Assembly (NCBI GenBank): GCA_005893305.1
Contig: VBOZ01000033.1
Coordinates: 1-41,572, forward strand
Origin: Candidatus Eisenbacteria bacterium
GTDB taxonomy: Bacteria > Eisenbacteria > RBG-16-71-46 > SZUA-252
Reading direction: 5' to 3'
DNA length: 41,572 nucleotides
Shown: in pieces, positions 1 through 7,554 of the stretch
Layout: every line of letters starts with the position of its first letter
Position numbering within the stretch: position 1 is the stretch's first letter
Notes under the pieces: model-generated
Databases searched by the model: none
What the model was told of the DNA's origin: nothing
The model's input: the letters and a program-made list of their open reading frames with translations, nothing else
Translations under genes and position numbers: made by a program

Positions 1-201
1 ACCAACCAGGAGACCCGCTTCTATCCCTACCAGCTTCGTGTCAGCTTCGGCGGCTCCCCCGAGATCCTCCGCTACGCCGGGAAGGCTGACATAACATTTA
101 GGAGGGGGAACGACGGGCAGTGGAGGATCACGGATTGGGTAGACCACCGCAGCACCGTGACTGACTCCACCTGGGGCCTCCTGAGGGCTGACCACCCCTA
201 A
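1..201 (+). CDS. C-terminal fragment of an exported/lipoprotein-like protein (paralogue of the next gene)
   Basis: The open frame enters from the left edge and ends at TAA 199-201, leaving 66 residues. The tail contains the pattern W-R-I-T-D-W-V-D (about residues 47-54), typical of the last beta-strands of small NTF2-like or lipoprotein domains. The next gene ends with a similar W-x-I-x-x-W-R-E-T-R arrangement, so I infer a tandem pair of related genes. The N-terminus lies outside the window, so signal peptide and family cannot be judged. Function unknown. Confidence 0.6.
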   Translation, partial: TNQETRFYPYQLRVSFGGSPEILRYAGKADITFRRGNDGQWRITDWVDHRSTVTDSTWGLLRADHP

Positions 202-251
202 TTTCAGCGCCATCGCGCGCGAAACGTGGACCCTGCGCAACGGCTCTGGGG

Positions 252-280
252 TTGACTTTAGACGTCCGTAGAGGTAGTAT
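252..280 (+). promoter_or_regulatory. sigma70-type promoter of the lipoprotein gene
   Basis: TTGACT (252-257), a 17-nt spacer and TAGTAT (275-280) form a good housekeeping -35/-10 pair. Transcription would start near 287. That places an upstream ATG at 283 outside the message and supports the ATG at 364 as the real start of the downstream lipoprotein gene. Confidence 0.65.
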
Positions 281-363
281 AAATGGAGCCGGTTACGCAC
301 CCCGAAGAGGTCTCTCCGATTCTGGCTCAGGCTCCCCTCAACAACCGACGCGACGGTGGCAAC

Positions 364-957
364 ATGTTGCGGTTCACTGCCTTGGCGGGAGTGTTAGTGC
401 TTCTGGCGGTCGTCGTCGCGGGCTGCGGCATTTTCGATCCCAAGAGGAGTTCGGGCAAACCCCCCGAGCTTCCCCCAGAATACGAAATTCCGTTCTATCC
501 CGGGGCCGTTCTGAGCAACCTGGAGATGGCCTACTCCCACCGGGACAGCGTCGGTTACAAGGCCCTCTACGACTCGAGCTACGTGGGGACGTCCCAGGAC
601 CTGAACGATCCGCCAGGGACCACGCCCATCTCGCTCACATACGCCGACGAGGTGGCTCACGTCGCCAGGCTGGCGAGCAAGCCGAGCATCACTTCTGCAT
701 ACATGAACCTGGGTCCCCAATCGAGTTGGACCCGGCTTGAGTCGAACGATCCATCGCACCCCGAGTGGGCTGTGATCCAGATCGCAGGCGCGAGCCTCAC
801 TGTTCGAGTCACGGAAGGGACCGACGAGTACGTGGCCACCGGATCAACTGAGTTCTTCGAATTCGCGTTCAAGCCCACGACGCCCGCTCCAATTTCTACC
901 ACGGACACGCTCTGGAATATCGTGAGGTGGAGGGAAACCAGAGCCGAGGGCCCCTGA
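364..957 (+). CDS. lipoprotein of unknown function
   Basis: The 197-residue product begins MLRFTALAGVLVLLAVVVAGC, a hydrophobic signal ending in the lipobox V-A-G-C, so it should be lipidated at Cys21 and anchored in a membrane. I chose the ATG at 364 rather than 283 because the promoter at 252-280 excludes the earlier ATG and because the signal peptide begins exactly here. The mature part resembles small alpha+beta NTF2-like domains and ends in a W-N-I-V-R-W strand, like the truncated protein before it. No catalytic motif is visible. It is probably the second member of a tandem duplication, and substrate or partner cannot be named. Export is well supported; function is not. Confidence 0.75.
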   Translation: MLRFTALAGVLVLLAVVVAGCGIFDPKRSSGKPPELPPEYEIPFYPGAVLSNLEMAYSHRDSVGYKALYDSSYVGTSQDLNDPPGTTPISLTYADEVAHVARLASKPSITSAYMNLGPQSSWTRLESNDPSHPEWAVIQIAGASLTVRVTEGTDEYVATGSTEFFEFAFKPTTPAPISTTDTLWNIVRWRETRAEGP

Positions 958-1006
958 GCGGCCCCCGTCCCTCGAATCTAGCCACCCCCCGCTCCCCCCG
1001 CCCGCC

Positions 1007-1036
1007 TTGACACCCCCTTCCGCCCGCCCCTAGACC
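1007..1036 (+). promoter_or_regulatory. possible promoter of the YibQ-like gene
   Basis: A perfect TTGACA (1007-1012) is followed after 18 nt by TAGACC (1031-1036), which keeps T1, A2 and A4 of the -10 consensus. The position, about 60 nt before the start of the next gene, is sensible, but the -10 is weak. Confidence 0.4.
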
Positions 1037-1096
1037 CGGTCCGGAGTCCCTTCGAGACTGCGGCTCACCCGGCGACCCCGAGACACCCGAGAACCT

Positions 1097-2386
1097 TTGG
1101 CCCGAAAATCACGCAAGGCAGCCCGCCGCGGCGGCATGCCGTCCCGTTGGCTCTGGATCGCGGGGGCCGTCCTCCTGATTACGATCGTGCTCCTGGTTGG
1201 GCGCCGTGACCGTCCATCTCTCTTTCAACCCTCCAAGCTCGACCGCTCGGCCGGTGCCCAGGCCGACTCCCGCCGCAGCGACGCCGACCGTTCGGCCACG
1301 CTGGTCATCGACTCGGATTGGGACAGGCTCCGTCTCCGGATCTCTTCCGAGTTTCTGCGCGTCTTCCGGCCGGGCGACCGCGCCGCGCTCAACCGCCTGA
1401 CCAGCCGCACCCTGCGGGGCGCGCTCGAGGAGATCGGCATCAGCCGCGAGCTGATCGACGAGCGCCCGGGGACTGCGGCCGCGGCGGGGGTCGGCCGCGC
1501 GCCGGTCCAGTGGAAGATCCAGGTTCCGCCCCGCGCCTCCCTCTTCCGCATCAACGACGCGGTGACCCAGGCGATCCTGACCCTGGGCGGGCGCGTCGTC
1601 CGCGGCGTCGAGCGGCCCGCGCAAACCGCCGGGGTCGCGCTCGACCTGCGAGTGGGATACGGCGATCGCGTCACGCACGCGATCGTAATCGAGCCGAACC
1701 CGGCGATCGCCGATGCGGGAACGCAGATCGCGTTCATCGTTCTCGACCTGAACCAGGACTCCGAGCCCCTCTTCCGGGCCTTCCTCGAGAGCCCGATTCC
1801 CCTTACGTTCGCCCTGCGCCCGGGGCAGCCGCGCGTCTCTCGCACCGCCAAGGAAATCCGGGAGGCCGATCGGGAGGTATTCGTGCAGCTCCCGATGGAG
1901 CCGATCGGCTACCCCAAAGTCGATCCGGGGAAGGACGCGATCCTCCTCGACCTCTCCAGGGTGGAGATCGAGGACCGTATCAACCGCTGCCTCGCCTCCG
2001 TCGGCTCGGCGCGAGGGATCATCACCCGGATGGGCGGCGCGGCGGTCAACGATCCGGACGTGATGCGCGCGGTCCTGGGCGAGGTGAAGCGGAGGGATCT
2101 GCTCTTCGTCGACGCGCACGGCGGGGGACCGACGCTGGTCGAGGAGATGGGCGAGGAAATGGGAGTCAAGACTCTGACCCTGGGCGGCACGCTCGACATC
2201 AGCGGGGCGAACGCGGCCGGCATCCGCGCGCGGCTCCGGCAGCTGCTCACGACCGCGGCGCAGCGTGGGACGCTCGTCGTCAGCTTCAAGGCGAGCATAT
2301 TGACGCTGGGTGTGATCGAGTCGGAGCGGGCCAGTCTCGCCGAGCAGGGGATCGAGATCGTGCCGGCGTCGAAGCTGGTCCTCTGA
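1097..2386 (+). CDS. divergent polysaccharide deacetylase (YibQ/DUF610-like), probably inactive
   Basis: The 429-residue protein has a basic N-terminus, one membrane anchor (about residues 17-36), a linker and a C-terminal domain (about 210-429) matching the YibQ-type divergent polysaccharide deacetylase family. The landmark Q-L-P-M-E-P corresponds to the family's HLPM. Several metal or catalytic positions known in the family look replaced: the D-D strand reads V-L-D-L, HLPM reads QLPM, NNHMG reads ITRMGG and GHPHP reads SFKAS. It may therefore be a non-enzymatic envelope protein, perhaps binding peptidoglycan or glycan. The start used is TTG at 1097; ATG at 1136 is an alternative that keeps the anchor. 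It lies 54 nt before pdxJ and may be co-transcribed with it. Confidence 0.72.
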   Translation: MARKSRKAARRGGMPSRWLWIAGAVLLITIVLLVGRRDRPSLFQPSKLDRSAGAQADSRRSDADRSATLVIDSDWDRLRLRISSEFLRVFRPGDRAALNRLTSRTLRGALEEIGISRELIDERPGTAAAAGVGRAPVQWKIQVPPRASLFRINDAVTQAILTLGGRVVRGVERPAQTAGVALDLRVGYGDRVTHAIVIEPNPAIADAGTQIAFIVLDLNQDSEPLFRAFLESPIPLTFALRPGQPRVSRTAKEIREADREVFVQLPMEPIGYPKVDPGKDAILLDLSRVEIEDRINRCLASVGSARGIITRMGGAAVNDPDVMRAVLGEVKRRDLLFVDAHGGGPTLVEEMGEEMGVKTLTLGGTLDISGANAAGIRARLRQLLTTAAQRGTLVVSFKASILTLGVIESERASLAEQGIEIVPASKLVL

Positions 2387-2440
2387 TGACGTCGATCGGA
2401 TGGCGCCGATCGTGATGGCACCGAACGGCCGGGGCCCGCG

Positions 2441-3163
2441 ATGAAGGCCGAGCTCAGCGTCAACGTCGACCACGTCGCCACGCTCCGTAATGCCCGCGGC
2501 GGCGACGAGCCCGATCCGGTCCGCGCCGCCGCCTTGGCGCTCGACGCGGGAGCCGCGGGAGTCACCGTCCACCTGCGCGAGGATCGCCGCCACATCCGGG
2601 ACGACGATCTGACGCGGATTCGAGCGCTCCGCCGCGGCGTCCTCAATCTGGAGATGGCACTCACCGACGAGATGGTCGGGATCGCGCTCGCGATCCATCC
2701 GGACCGCGCCACACTTGTGCCCGAGCGAAGGGCCGAGCTCACCACGGAAGGAGGGCTCGATCTGAGCCGGGACGCGGAGGCGTTCGCCGCCCGGTGCGGC
2801 CGGCTGGTCGAGGCCGGGATCCCGGTCAGCCTCTTCCTCGATCCGGACGAGAGCATCGCCGAGGCGGCCGTCCGAACGAAGGCCACGATCGTGGAGATCC
2901 ACACCGGCCACTACGCGAACGCGCGGGGCGCCGACAGCGTCGATCGCGAGCTCACGCGGATCGAGCGCGCGGCCCGGCGCTTCCACGAAGTCGGCCTCAG
3001 GCCCCACGCGGGACACGGCCTCAACGTCGTCAACATCCGCGCGCTGCTCAAGCGATATCCGTTCCGCGAGCTCTCCATCGGACACTCGATCATCGCGCGC
3101 GCGATCGAGGTGGGGATGGCCAAGTCCGTGCGCGAGATGATCGCCGCGATCGAGGCCGCTTAG
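2441..3163 (+). CDS. pdxJ: pyridoxine 5'-phosphate synthase
   Basis: This cytoplasmic enzyme condenses 1-deoxy-D-xylulose 5-phosphate with 3-amino-2-oxopropyl phosphate to form pyridoxine 5'-phosphate, the ring-closing step of the DXP-dependent vitamin B6 pathway. The 240-residue TIM barrel is full length for the family. Visible hallmarks are N-V-D-H-V-A-T-L-R-N-A-R-G at residues 8-20, catalytic His44 in V-H-L-R-E-D-R-R-H, Glu71 in L-N-L-E-M and His192 in H-A-G-H-G-L. These match the His/Glu/His catalytic set of the E. coli enzyme. The ATG at 2441 starts the conserved first beta-strand directly. Ends with TAG. Confidence 0.97.
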   Translation: MKAELSVNVDHVATLRNARGGDEPDPVRAAALALDAGAAGVTVHLREDRRHIRDDDLTRIRALRRGVLNLEMALTDEMVGIALAIHPDRATLVPERRAELTTEGGLDLSRDAEAFAARCGRLVEAGIPVSLFLDPDESIAEAAVRTKATIVEIHTGHYANARGADSVDRELTRIERAARRFHEVGLRPHAGHGLNVVNIRALLKRYPFRELSIGHSIIARAIEVGMAKSVREMIAAIEAA

Positions 3164-3202
3164 GAACACTCGCTACCGCTTTACGTTCCCCCCGAAACCG
3201 GC

Positions 3203-3257
3203 TGTAACCCCGAAGTCAGTGCGTCGAAACAACCCCGTCACGCCGCGGCGATATCCT
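3203..3257 (+). promoter_or_regulatory. predicted PhoB box array and -10 before the Ig/PKD surface-protein gene
   Basis: 7-mers spaced by 11 bp: TGTAACC (3203), a poor match AGTCAGT (3214), CGAAACA (3225), CGTCACG (3236). They are followed by a -10-like TATCCT at 3252-3257, 49 bp after the first 7-mer and 16 bp after the start of the last. The same spacing recurs at 5667, 11910 and 20019(-). No -35 hexamer is needed at activator-dependent Pho promoters. Inferred TSS is near 3264. Confidence 0.6.
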
Positions 3258-3354
3258 CCCCGCCTTGATGCATGTAGCGACTGAATTTGTCGCATCCACG
3301 GCGGAAGGCAGCGCGCCGGTACGCCACACGCACCTCACCGGAGGACGGACACCT

Positions 3355-5619
3355 ATGTCACGCAGCTTTCGGTTCGCACCACTCATGCTGACCGCGCTCG
3401 CCTGGGCTGCATTCACAGGCTCCGCTCGGGCCGAGGAGGGAGCACTGGCCGTGGCGCTCTCGGAGCAGGCCGCCACGCGGGCAACGGCGGTCAGCACGCC
3501 CGAGATCGCCGCTCCGGTCGGCGTGAGCGCGATCGCGGATCAGGCAATCACGATCCAGGCCGACGCCACCGACCCGAATGCGGGAGACATCCTGACCATC
3601 ACCCAGTCGGGCGCCCCCGCGAGCCTCGTTTTCTCGCACACGCCCGACGTGTCGCCCGTTTCGGCGACTCTGAGCGGGACGCTGACCGCCGCTGATGTCG
3701 GTACCTACAACATCCTCTGGGAAGTATCGGACGGGACCTTCTCCGCTTCCGCGTCGACCGCCCTGGACGTGACCGCGAATCACGATCCCACGATCGACGC
3801 CCCCGCGACCTACCTGGGCGCGGCCACGATCGATATGAGCTTCCCCGTCACGGTATCGGACCCGGATAACGACCGGGTCAACTCCATCGCCGCGACGCCG
3901 CTCCCTTCAGGGGCGACCTTCACCGTCAACGCCCTTCGGACCTCCGGCGAGTTTCACTGGGTCCCCGCCGTCGGCCAGGAAGGCGACTACAGCGTGACCT
4001 TCGCGGTGGCATCCGGATCGCCGGAGCGCACCGCCTCAGCCGTGACCGCGATCCACGTCATGACGCAGGATCATCCGCCGATCGTGAACTCGCCTGGCAC
4101 CGTGAACGCGGTCGCGGGCCTTCCCATCTCGGTCACTGCGACTGCCTCGGACCCTGACGGGGACCCGATCACGGAGTTCGTTGCAGAGGGCACGCAGAGC
4201 ACCGACCTCCCGGCCGGGGCGGTGTTCACGACCAATGCCTCCAATACCGCGGGCACGCTCGACTGGACGCCCACCCTCTCGCAGATCGGCAACGTGGGCA
4301 TCAACATCATCGCGCGCTCCGGTGTGGTTCCGACCTCCGGCCAGATCGGGCTTCGCACGGTCAAGGTAACGAGAATCGTGGTGAGGGCCGATCGGGCTCC
4401 GGTCGTCACGGCGCCGGCGACGGTGTCGGCGATGGAGGGAAGCCTGCTCACGGTCAACGTCACGGCCTCCGATCCGGACGCCCAGACACCGATCGCCTCG
4501 CTCACGGCGGCACCGCTCCCTCTGGGCGCGGCCTTCTCGTCCAATCCCGCTCATACGTCGGGGACCCTCAGCTGGACCCCGGATTTCTCGCAAGGCGGCA
4601 CGTACAACGTCGTGTTCACCGCGGCGAACGCCTTAACGGGCACCGCGACGACATCGATCGTCGTGGGGAATCAGAATCGCGCGCCGAGCGCGAATGCCGG
4701 TGGTCCTTATAACGGAACGGCAGGGGCCATGGTGAGCTTCAACGGCTCGGGCTCCTCCGACCCGGACGGCGACGTGTTGACCTACGCTTGGGGCTTCGGC
4801 GATAGCCATACCGGCAGCGGCGCGAACCCCTCGCATGCGTATGCCGCGGGCAGCACCTACAACGTGACGCTTCACGTGACGGACCCGGGCGCTCTCTTCG
4901 ACGACGCCGCCACGACGGCGACCATCGTGTCCCAAGTTAGCGCCGAGATTCTCCTTGAGAGCTTCGGGTCGACGATCGATGTGAGAAAGACGGGTAACCG
5001 GTTCACGAAGATCGGCCTGGAGGAGACGACGTTCCCCTATACGGATCTGATCCCGAGCTCGATCCGAGTCTCGACCACCTTCCCGAATTCGGGATTCGTC
5101 ACCGAATGCGCCGCGGACCCGAGGAGCTTCGTGAGCGGCGACCTGAACGCAAACGGAATCCCTGATATCGACATTCGCTTCGGGAACAAATGCCTCGCGA
5201 ACCTATTCAATAACGTTCCGGACAACACCCTCGCAACGGTCGTGATCACGGGCCAGTTCTCGCCCTCCGGCATCACGGTCCCGCTTCAGGCCCAGCGCGA
5301 CCTGACGGTCCGGGTGAAGCACCGCACCAGCCCCATCCTCGCCAGCGCTTCTCCGAATCCGTTCAACCCGGAAACCGCGATCTCCTACACGGTCATGAAT
5401 CCGGGCTCGGTCACGATCAAGGTGTACTCGGTGGATGGCCGCCTCGTCCGGACGCTGAAGCAGGGCGAGTCGTCGGGCGCCGGAACCTACGAAGTGACGT
5501 GGAACGGCACCGACGACACGGGGCACCACGTTTCCTCGGGCATCTACTTCGTGAAGTCGAGCCAAAGGGCCGGAACGGTCGAGACCTCCAACATCTTGAA
5601 GGTGACGTTGGCCAAGTAG
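3355..5619 (+). CDS. secreted Ig/cadherin-like and PKD repeat protein with C-terminal FlgD-like sorting domain
   Basis: The start is ATG 3355, preceded by GGAGGA at 3340-3345; the frame extends 30 codons upstream but lacks such a ribosome site. The 754-residue product has a signal peptide ending near A-R-A (about 26) and several about 90-residue Ig/cadherin-like repeats with D-P-D-G-D or D-P-D-N-D calcium-type motifs. Next come a PKD domain (S-S-D-P-D-G-D-V-L-T-Y-A-W-G-F-G-D), a unique segment and a C-terminal FlgD-like domain. That domain contains A-S-P-N-P-F-N-P-E-T and V-S-S-G-I-Y-F, as in type-A sorting domains. I infer a secreted or surface-exposed adhesive or scaffold protein. The array at 3203-3257 suggests induction by phosphate starvation. 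No catalytic domain is evident. Confidence 0.85.
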   Translation: MSRSFRFAPLMLTALAWAAFTGSARAEEGALAVALSEQAATRATAVSTPEIAAPVGVSAIADQAITIQADATDPNAGDILTITQSGAPASLVFSHTPDVSPVSATLSGTLTAADVGTYNILWEVSDGTFSASASTALDVTANHDPTIDAPATYLGAATIDMSFPVTVSDPDNDRVNSIAATPLPSGATFTVNALRTSGEFHWVPAVGQEGDYSVTFAVASGSPERTASAVTAIHVMTQDHPPIVNSPGTVNAVAGLPISVTATASDPDGDPITEFVAEGTQSTDLPAGAVFTTNASNTAGTLDWTPTLSQIGNVGINIIARSGVVPTSGQIGLRTVKVTRIVVRADRAPVVTAPATVSAMEGSLLTVNVTASDPDAQTPIASLTAAPLPLGAAFSSNPAHTSGTLSWTPDFSQGGTYNVVFTAANALTGTATTSIVVGNQNRAPSANAGGPYNGTAGAMVSFNGSGSSDPDGDVLTYAWGFGDSHTGSGANPSHAYAAGSTYNVTLHVTDPGALFDDAATTATIVSQVSAEILLESFGSTIDVRKTGNRFTKIGLEETTFPYTDLIPSSIRVSTTFPNSGFVTECAADPRSFVSGDLNANGIPDIDIRFGNKCLANLFNNVPDNTLATVVITGQFSPSGITVPLQAQRDLTVRVKHRTSPILASASPNPFNPETAISYTVMNPGSVTIKVYSVDGRLVRTLKQGESSGAGTYEVTWNGTDDTGHHVSSGIYFVKSSQRAGTVETSNILKVTLAK

Positions 5620-5646
5620 CTTCGTAGAACGGTCCCGGGAGGACCT

Positions 5647-5661
5647 GCGCAGCGGCTGCGC
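5647..5661 (+). terminator. small GC hairpin between two genes
   Basis: GCGCAG / CTGCGC (5647-5652 and 5656-5661) can form a 6-bp stem with a 3-nt loop, 27 nt after the preceding stop codon. There is no T-run, so termination is only a possibility. Confidence 0.25.
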
Positions 5662-5666
5662 GACGG

Positions 5667-5721
5667 CGTAACAGGGATGAGCGCTAACGGAAACAGGTTC
5701 GTTACAGCCGCTCCGTACGCT
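5667..5721 (+). promoter_or_regulatory. predicted PhoB box array and -10 before the beta-helix/TonB-receptor operon
   Basis: CGTAACA (5667), a poor copy (5678), GGAAACA (5689) and CGTTACA (5700) sit at exact 11-bp steps. TACGCT (5716-5721) follows, 49 bp from the first 7-mer, the same distance as at the porin and phoB promoters. Predicted TSS is near 5728, giving a leader of about 70 nt before ATG 5797. Confidence 0.65.
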
Positions 5722-5796
5722 GCGCGGGTCATCTTCCGGCGGGATTCACTCAGACACGAAACTCGGCTGCGGACGATGACAACGAGGGAGACAACA

Positions 5797-7529
5797 ATGA
5801 TGCGAAGGATTCTGACGACCCTGGCTCTGATCGGGGCGACCATCGCCGTGGTGGACGGCGCCCTCGCGGCGAGCACGCCGGAGCGGATCGTCTTCGACGG
5901 GAACGTGCTCTGGAAGAATTCGCAGGACGGAACCACCCCGCTGCCGTGGGCGTCGGGCTCCGGCCCCTGCACCACTTCCGTGGCCATCACCTACACCACG
6001 ACCGATCTGGGAACGTCGTTCTTCACCCATAACCGGACCAACATCGATCCGATGCTCGTGGATCCGTTCAATCAGACCAACCCTCGCTTCGACCCAACGA
6101 TCACCAGCCCCGTCCGCTGCAAGTACCAGGGCGGCGCGGTGGTTTTGAACGTGACCTCGCTCGACCCGTTCTTCCAGCAGGTCGATTACGTCGGCGCGGT
6201 CCCAGCGCGCATCGCCGACCCGGCGTCGGATTGGACGACCGGATGGACCCTGGTCAACCGGTCCGGCGGGCTCGGACGGACGGACATCAACTATTCGAAG
6301 CCGGTGGTGACCCTGACCGGCCCCCAGACGGTGTCCGCGACGCTCTCCGCAACCAATAACTACCTGCTCCGCGGCAAGGTGGAATACGTGGCCGGCACGA
6401 CCCTCACGATCCCGGCAGGCACCTACCTCTTCGGGGAGAAGGCCACGACCGGGTATCTCACCATCGATCGCGGGGCGAAGATCTTCGTCAACGGCACGAA
6501 GACCGCTCCGGTCGTTCTTACCAGCGATCAGGATCCGACGGTCGGCGCCATGGCCCCCGGCGATAACGGCGGGCTCGTGATCCACGGGCGGGCGATCGCC
6601 AACTGCGCCGACACCGCGCACGGCGATTCGTGCGTCTCGGAGGGAGGCGCCGGGTTCTACGGCGGCGCGAACGACGACGACAACAGCGGCGCCATCAAGT
6701 ACATGCGGATCGAGTACTCGGGCAAGGTGATCAGCCCCGATAACGAGCTCAACTCGCTCACGATGAACGCCGTGGGCCGGGGGACCTCGATCGAGTACGT
6801 GCAGACGCTCGAGGGGAGCGATGACGCATTCGAGTGGTTCGGCGGTACGGTGAATGCCAGTCACTTGGTCGGGATCGGCGGAGGGGACGACGGGCTGGAT
6901 TGGCAGCTGGGCTACCGCGGTCGCGTGCAGTTTGCGGTCATACAGCAGACGCCGCTGGAACCGGACAAGGGAATCGAGGCCGACAACAGCGAATTCAATT
7001 TCGCGGCCCCGAACCGGTCGAATCCCATCTTCTCGAATATCACGCTCATCGGGACGAATCCCCCCACCCCCGGGCTGGGGAGCACGAACATCGGCGTCCA
7101 CCTCCGGCGCGGCACGGCCGGAACCATCGTGAACAGCATCATCCTCGGCTTCCGGGGACCGGGCCTGACCCGGAGACGTTCGCGAATTGCCCCGGCACGG
7201 CCCCGGCCGTGTACTGCACGCCCACGATCTCCGCCGTCGATGAGTCGCCGCTCAACAAGCGGGGGATCTACATGGCCACGAGCCCGAACCCGCTCAACGC
7301 GTCGACGCAGGTTCTGCTCGGCATGCCGGCGGATCGCCAGCACGTTTTGGCGCGGGTATTCGATGTCCGGGGTCGTCTGGTCAAGACACTCGCCGAGGGT
7401 CCGATGACCAAAGGCATCCACATGCTCACGTGGAGTCCTCCGCGCAACCTTCCGACAGGCTCGTACTACCTCCGCGTCGAGTCGGAGGGGGGCCTCCATA
7501 CGAGCAGCAAGCTGATCTTGGTGAGGTAG
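5797..7529 (+). pseudogene. frameshifted gene for a secreted beta-helix surface protein with FlgD-like C-terminal domain
   Basis: Starts at ATG 5797 after GAGGGAG (5784-5790), with signal peptide MMRRILTTLALIGATIAV to about A-L-A-A. The body, about 470 residues, contains repeated beta-strand turns, including the family-like runs G-D-N-G-G-L-V-I-H-G-R-A and E-G-S-D-D-A-F-E-W-F-G-G, suggesting a right-handed beta-helix. The first frame runs past 7155 into arginine-rich nonsense and stops at 7407. The natural continuation, P-D-P-E-T-F-A-N-C-P onward, is one base out of register and ends at TAG 7529 with a P-N-P-L-N / FlgD-like sorting domain. One missing base between about 7155 and 7168 explains this; repaired length is 577 residues. 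The TonB receptor follows 25 nt later, so I infer it is the receptor's surface partner. Real lesion or sequencing error cannot be told. Confidence 0.75.
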
Positions 7530-7554
7530 CGCGATCGCCAATCTCGCACGTAGA

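Noticed and set aside
290-300. Isolated GGTTACGCAC as a further PhoB site
   Set aside because: No companion copies at 11-bp steps and no -10 at the required distance.
1109-3169. 686-codon open frame on the minus strand
   Set aside because: It lies opposite the YibQ-like gene and pdxJ, is rich in Arg/Asp/Gly as expected of a mirror frame in GC-rich DNA, and has no recognisable domain.
7150-7175. Programmed -1 ribosomal frameshift in the beta-helix gene
   Set aside because: No slippery heptamer or adjacent strong stem is visible; a simple missing base explains the data.
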